Shown here: one piece after another, positions 61,601-64,000 of the stretch
How the letters are laid out: the number at the start of each line of letters is the position of its first letter
Numbering within the stretch: position 1 is the first letter of the stretch
NCBI RefSeq assembly: GCF_014205335.1
Contig: NZ_JACHNH010000001.1
Span: forward strand, 6,070,501-6,134,500
Length of the DNA: 64,000 nucleotides
Direction: 5' to 3'
Source of the DNA: Amorphoplanes digitatis
GTDB lineage: Bacteria > Actinomycetota > Actinomycetes > Mycobacteriales > Micromonosporaceae
The notes under the pieces: generated by a model
What the model was told of the DNA's origin: nothing
The model's database searches: none
The model's input: only the letters and a program-made list of their open reading frames with translations
Made by a program: the position numbers and the translations under genes

Positions 61601-63525
61601 TGCAGACCTGCGCCGAGGAGACCGCGGCGGTGCTGGCCTTCGCGGAGAAGACCGGCAACTGGTACGCCCGGCTGATCGCCCTAGGACACCGGCAGCTGAT
61701 CCAGGCGTTGCGGGGGCACACCGACGGCGAGGGCTTCGACGAGACGGCGTACCTGGACGAGATCGGGGAGAATTCGGCCCTGCTGGCCGACTATCACCTG
61801 GACCGGGCGCTGACGGCGCTGCTCAGCGACGACACCGCGGCCCTGGCGGAGCACTCGGCCGCGGCGATGGAGCACAGCAAGGCGATCCGTGGGTTCTACT
61901 CCAGTGCGCTCGCCCGGGTCACCCGCTGCCTCAGCGACCCCTCCCCCGCGTCGGCGGACGCCCGCGACTGGCTGGCACGCCGGGCCGCCGACTCGCCCCG
62001 CAACTTCCGGCCGCTGCTGCTGCTCGTGGATGCCGAGGTCGCCCGGGCCGGTGGCGACGCCGTCGCCGCGATGCGGCTGTTCGACGAGGGCCTGCACGAG
62101 GTGACGGGCCGCCCGTGGCATCACGCCCTGCTCGCCGAGCGGGCCGCACGCCTGCACCTGGAGCAGGGGCTTCCGCACACCGGGCGCCGGCTGCTGGTCG
62201 AGGCGCGCGACGCGTACCGGGCGTGGGGTGCCGGCGGCCCGGCCGCACGCCTCGAGGCCGAGCACCCGTTCCTGCGGAACACGGCGAGCATGGGCCCGGG
62301 GACCGGCGCCGACCGCCTGGACCTGATGGCGATCCTGCGCGCGTCGCGGGCGCTCAGCTCGAAGACCACCCTCGCCGGACTGACCACGCAGGTGATCGAT
62401 GTGTTGTGCGCGATGACCGGGGCCACCGACGTGCGCCTGTCGCTGCGGGACCGCACCGTCTCCGGCTCCTCCACCACCGATCTGCCGGCGTCCGCCGTCC
62501 GTTACGTCCAGCGCACCCACCACCCGCTGCTGGTCGCCGACGCGACCCGGGACGACCGGTTCTCGCAGGATCCGTACTTCACCGGTCTCGAGGCGTGCAG
62601 CCTGCTGGTCATCCCGGTGCCCTGCCAGAGCGCGGAGGACGCCGTCCTGGTCCTGGCCAACCGGCGGCAGGGCGGCGTCTTCTCCACCGGCCGCCTGGAG
62701 ACCGTCGAGCTGATCGCCGGTCAGCTGGCCGTCTCCCTGGACAACGCCCTGCACTACGACTCCCTGGAGGGCGAGGTCCGGGCCCGCACCGCGGAGATCG
62801 CCGACCGCAACCGCGAGCTGGAGGCCGCCAACCAGCTCAAGGCCGACCTGATCGGCATGCTCGGCCACGAGATCAACAATCCCCTCGGCACGATCCTCGG
62901 CAGCCTCGACCTGGTCCTGACCGACGATCCCCTGCCGCCGTCGGCCGAGCTGCTGGTCGCCAGGGCGCACGGCGCAACCCGGCGGCTGGCCGGCATCGTC
63001 GACGAGGTGCTCGCCCTGGTCAGCATCGACGCCGGCCGGCTCACCGCGACACCGCGCCCGGTCCGGGTCGCCGACCACATCGAGGCCGCGCTCGGCGCCA
63101 CCGCCACCACCGCGGTCACCGTCTCCTGCCCGCCCGACCTCGTCGCCGCCGTCCAGCCCGGCCACCTCGACCAGATCCTCACCAACCTGATCAGCAACGC
63201 GGACAAGTACGGCGGCGGGGTCGAGGCGATCGACGCGCACGGCTCCGGCGCGGGCCCGGTGACCATCGACGTCGCCGACCGGGGCCCGGGCGTGCCGCCG
63301 GAGTTCCGCGACCGGCTGTTCGGCCGTTTCGCACGCGCCGAGGGCACCGCCAGGAACGTCGCCGGCACCGGGCTGGGCCTGTACATCGTCCGCGAACTGG
63401 CCCGCGCCAACGGCGGCGACGTACGCTATCGCCCCTCGCCCGTACGCGGATCGACGTTCGTCGTCTCGCTTCCACCGGCGACCGTCGTCCGGAACACGGT
63501 GGGCAGCCGCAGACCGGCCGAATGA
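58678..63525 (+). CDS. Hybrid Ser/Thr kinase-AAA-GAF-histidine kinase
   Basis: This 1615-residue protein joins four signalling parts. First is a protein kinase domain (about 1-265): VVRKHA Lys, HRDITPDN at 108-115, IDFDLAL in place of DFG, and APEQTGR. An AAA ATPase follows, with Walker A GPAGIGKST near 295 and VVDDLQWA as Walker B. A long helical TPR-like middle leads to a GAF domain (about 1225-1365). Last are HisKA (MLGHEINNPLG, His near 1397) and HATPase_c (ISNADKYGG, DRGPGVPPE, GTGLGLYI). The layout is that of PknK-like two-kinase sensors. No receiver domain or membrane segment is present. GTG at 58678 lies after an AT-rich stretch with TAGCAT at 58662-58667. Confidence 0.86.
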   Translation: MGEELLYLSDRTQVTRHTPSDGPGVVRKHATGAGAIRRIEHERAVLEKLAGLPGVPRLAAHQERRTLVLQDDGGGPPPAGPMHLPDLVRIAHALATTVAAVHRAGVLHRDITPDNVVLRPDAPPLLIDFDLALTGAPETDEGPVGTLGFLAPEQTGRTGLSTDRRADLYGLGATLYTLATGTPPVTGHDPLELVRDTLVGTPSASGLPPRLGDIIMRLLEKDPDRRYQSAEGLAHDLARWTADPDGDWTPGDRDFPQFLPAPPVLVGRDPQIGTLAAALDRALSGDGRAVLVSGPAGIGKSTLIQTLRPLIAARGGWFIAGKYEQFRTGVDAGGTGQVIRNLARLLLALPEAELTGHRERLVAALNPVGKVVSGVVPELDILLGGQVPAEPLDLVTPPIWAGGTSVTLLRTVAAHRPLVMVVDDLQWATGTSLRVLDELVAAGPIPGLLVVCAFRDEEADAGHPLAGVAARWERDGLAEPPLRLAGLDRAGLAELTGAVLRLEHPAAESLADLIGTATSGNPYATVELINGLRTEGLLRPAEGGWDWDPDPVRGFIARHRLPQLLTARLEQQAATTRRLLVALTCLGSNVLPELLATAAAIPPAALPAHLAPAVTDGLICADSTVKFCHDLVLQAARDLLPAAEMDRTRLAMARRLAAHGGYEQQAAEQYLPATGLIGDDGERRTASALLHQAGRHAARMTNYPAADELLTAADRLLPAADAAGRDAIAVDRHTTLFSLGRHAEADRIYRDLAARSPDPLVLVAATAVQINSLTQRDECHAAITLGLDALRRFGITPPADLAADNQRAVVELRDWVAEFGPAYPTWECTSPQIVAVARILQRMLVPTFVADPDLHAWLVLRAHVLWQHNGVCSPLTGTLGGAIRVTSWLLDDHRTGYVLTGHALRAAREHGYPAAAAVAAYQHFMLAAPWFEPLEEVVEACWQTRDELLTVGDVQIAGWHSARLLVLLVETEESLQTCAEETAAVLAFAEKTGNWYARLIALGHRQLIQALRGHTDGEGFDETAYLDEIGENSALLADYHLDRALTALLSDDTAALAEHSAAAMEHSKAIRGFYSSALARVTRCLSDPSPASADARDWLARRAADSPRNFRPLLLLVDAEVARAGGDAVAAMRLFDEGLHEVTGRPWHHALLAERAARLHLEQGLPHTGRRLLVEARDAYRAWGAGGPAARLEAEHPFLRNTASMGPGTGADRLDLMAILRASRALSSKTTLAGLTTQVIDVLCAMTGATDVRLSLRDRTVSGSSTTDLPASAVRYVQRTHHPLLVADATRDDRFSQDPYFTGLEACSLLVIPVPCQSAEDAVLVLANRRQGGVFSTGRLETVELIAGQLAVSLDNALHYDSLEGEVRARTAEIADRNRELEAANQLKADLIGMLGHEINNPLGTILGSLDLVLTDDPLPPSAELLVARAHGATRRLAGIVDEVLALVSIDAGRLTATPRPVRVADHIEAALGATATTAVTVSCPPDLVAAVQPGHLDQILTNLISNADKYGGGVEAIDAHGSGAGPVTIDVADRGPGVPPEFRDRLFGRFARAEGTARNVAGTGLGLYIVRELARANGGDVRYRPSPVRGSTFVVSLPPATVVRNTVGSRRPAE

Positions 63526-63595
63526 CGACACCCGCCGCCGATCGACTCGGATCTCAATCGCGATCCGAATTGGAGTTCATGAAGACCTGGCCGTA

Positions 63596-63601
63596 TAGCG
63601 T
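63596..63601 (+). promoter_or_regulatory. -10 hexamer for a probable leaderless GAF-protein transcript
   Basis: TAGCGT is followed by six bases and the GTG at 63608. No ribosome site is visible in the gap after the kinase gene. The same hexamer and spacing precede the ATP-grasp gene at 7003. Confidence 0.4.
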
Positions 63602-63607
63602 GGTGCC

Positions 63608-64000
63608 GTGAGCTCCGGCGAGGCAGGATCGCTGCCGACAACAGCCGACCGGTTCGCGGTGCTGCGGCAGACCGGGCTGACCGCTGCCGCCGATCCGGCA
63701 TGCGATCGTTTCGCCGCAATGGTACGGAATATGCTGAACGTTCCGATCGGCCTGGTCGCGTTGATCGAGCCGGAACGGCAGGTGCTCCCCGGTGCGTCCG
63801 GGCTGAGCGAGCCGTGGCAGCAGCAGCGGCAGACACCGCTGTCGTACGCGCCCGGTCAGCACGTCGCCACCGGCGGCGCGCCGCTGGTGATCGAGGACGC
63901 GCGGACCGATCCACGATCGGCCGGCACCCCGGCCGTCCGCGAGCTGAACGTCGTCGCGTACGCGGGGATGCCGTTGACCGATGAGACCGGGGTGGAGCTG
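63608..64000 (+). CDS. GAF-domain protein, 3' truncated by window edge
   Basis: The first 131 codons are seen. The protein starts with GTG (VSSGEAGSLPTTADRFAVL) and enters a GAF domain: FAAMVRNMLNVPIGLVALIE, then PLVIEDARTDPRSAG and VVAYAGMPLTDETG, which is the standard GAF fold order. In actinobacteria this N-terminal layout often precedes a SpoIIE/PP2C phosphatase or a histidine kinase, but the C-terminus is outside the window, so the output is unknown. It follows the hybrid kinase by 82 bp and may share its signalling pathway. Confidence 0.8.
   Translation, partial: MSSGEAGSLPTTADRFAVLRQTGLTAAADPACDRFAAMVRNMLNVPIGLVALIEPERQVLPGASGLSEPWQQQRQTPLSYAPGQHVATGGAPLVIEDARTDPRSAGTPAVRELNVVAYAGMPLTDETGVEL

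Noticed and set aside
1..64000. tRNA genes, CRISPR arrays, insertion sequences, prophage or replication origin
   Set aside because: I saw no cloverleaf-like sequence, regularly spaced repeats, transposase or integrase motifs, or DnaA box cluster.

Overview
The window is a 64 kb stretch of very GC-rich DNA with strong G/C bias at third codon positions, frequent GTG and TTG starts, translationally coupled genes (ATGA/TGATG overlaps), several probable leaderless promoters and a CebR-type operator. Together these point to a filamentous actinobacterium. Micromonosporaceae (Actinoplanes-like) is my best guess from overall style, not a proven assignment. There are no rRNA or tRNA genes, no CRISPR array and no transposase. 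The content is accessory: secreted hydrolases, signalling proteins and three candidate metabolite loci.

Region by region: 1-2.4 kb holds the end of an esterase and a POT-family peptide transporter. 2.5-9.5 kb is a compact island of three ATP-grasp ligases, an M20 dipeptidase and two esterases around a 70 bp divergent promoter; it looks like an uncharacterised peptide or amide metabolite system. 9.4-23.4 kb is mixed: a TetR regulator with a clear operator, a methyltransferase, a lipoprotein, TPR and WD40 proteins, a frameshifted membrane gene, two VOC proteins, an AhpD-like protein, an RTX-repeat protein, a DUF808 membrane protein and a MASE1-PAS histidine kinase. 23.7-29.3 kb is an operon with phzD- and phzE-like genes, a DhbA/EntA-like dehydrogenase, an FAD hydroxylase and an arylamine N-acetyltransferase, but no phenazine core genes. 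It should make a 3-hydroxyanthranilate-derived compound from chorismate.

29.3-34.4 kb contains a ZIP-like membrane protein, a DoxX protein, a secreted amidohydrolase, a VOC protein and two decayed genes that still keep strong terminators. 34.5-43.1 kb is a secreted degradation region: a CE3-CBM2 esterase, GH27 alpha-galactosidase and SGNH esterase in one operon behind an exact CebR-type operator, then a lipase and an M28 aminopeptidase.

43.1-57.1 kb runs on the minus strand. An A-T protein is coupled to a C-A-T-TE-MFS protein: a one-module NRPS with a Cys-type thioesterase, fused in one chain to an exporter. An AfsR/SARP-like BTAD-AAA regulator and three tandem exported beta-propeller proteins follow. 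This NRPS-transporter fusion and the ATP-grasp island are the best candidates for undescribed biology. 57.5-64 kb has a pectate lyase with a near-textbook promoter and LacI-type operator, a 1615-residue kinase-AAA-GAF-histidine kinase hybrid, and the start of a GAF-domain protein cut by the window end.
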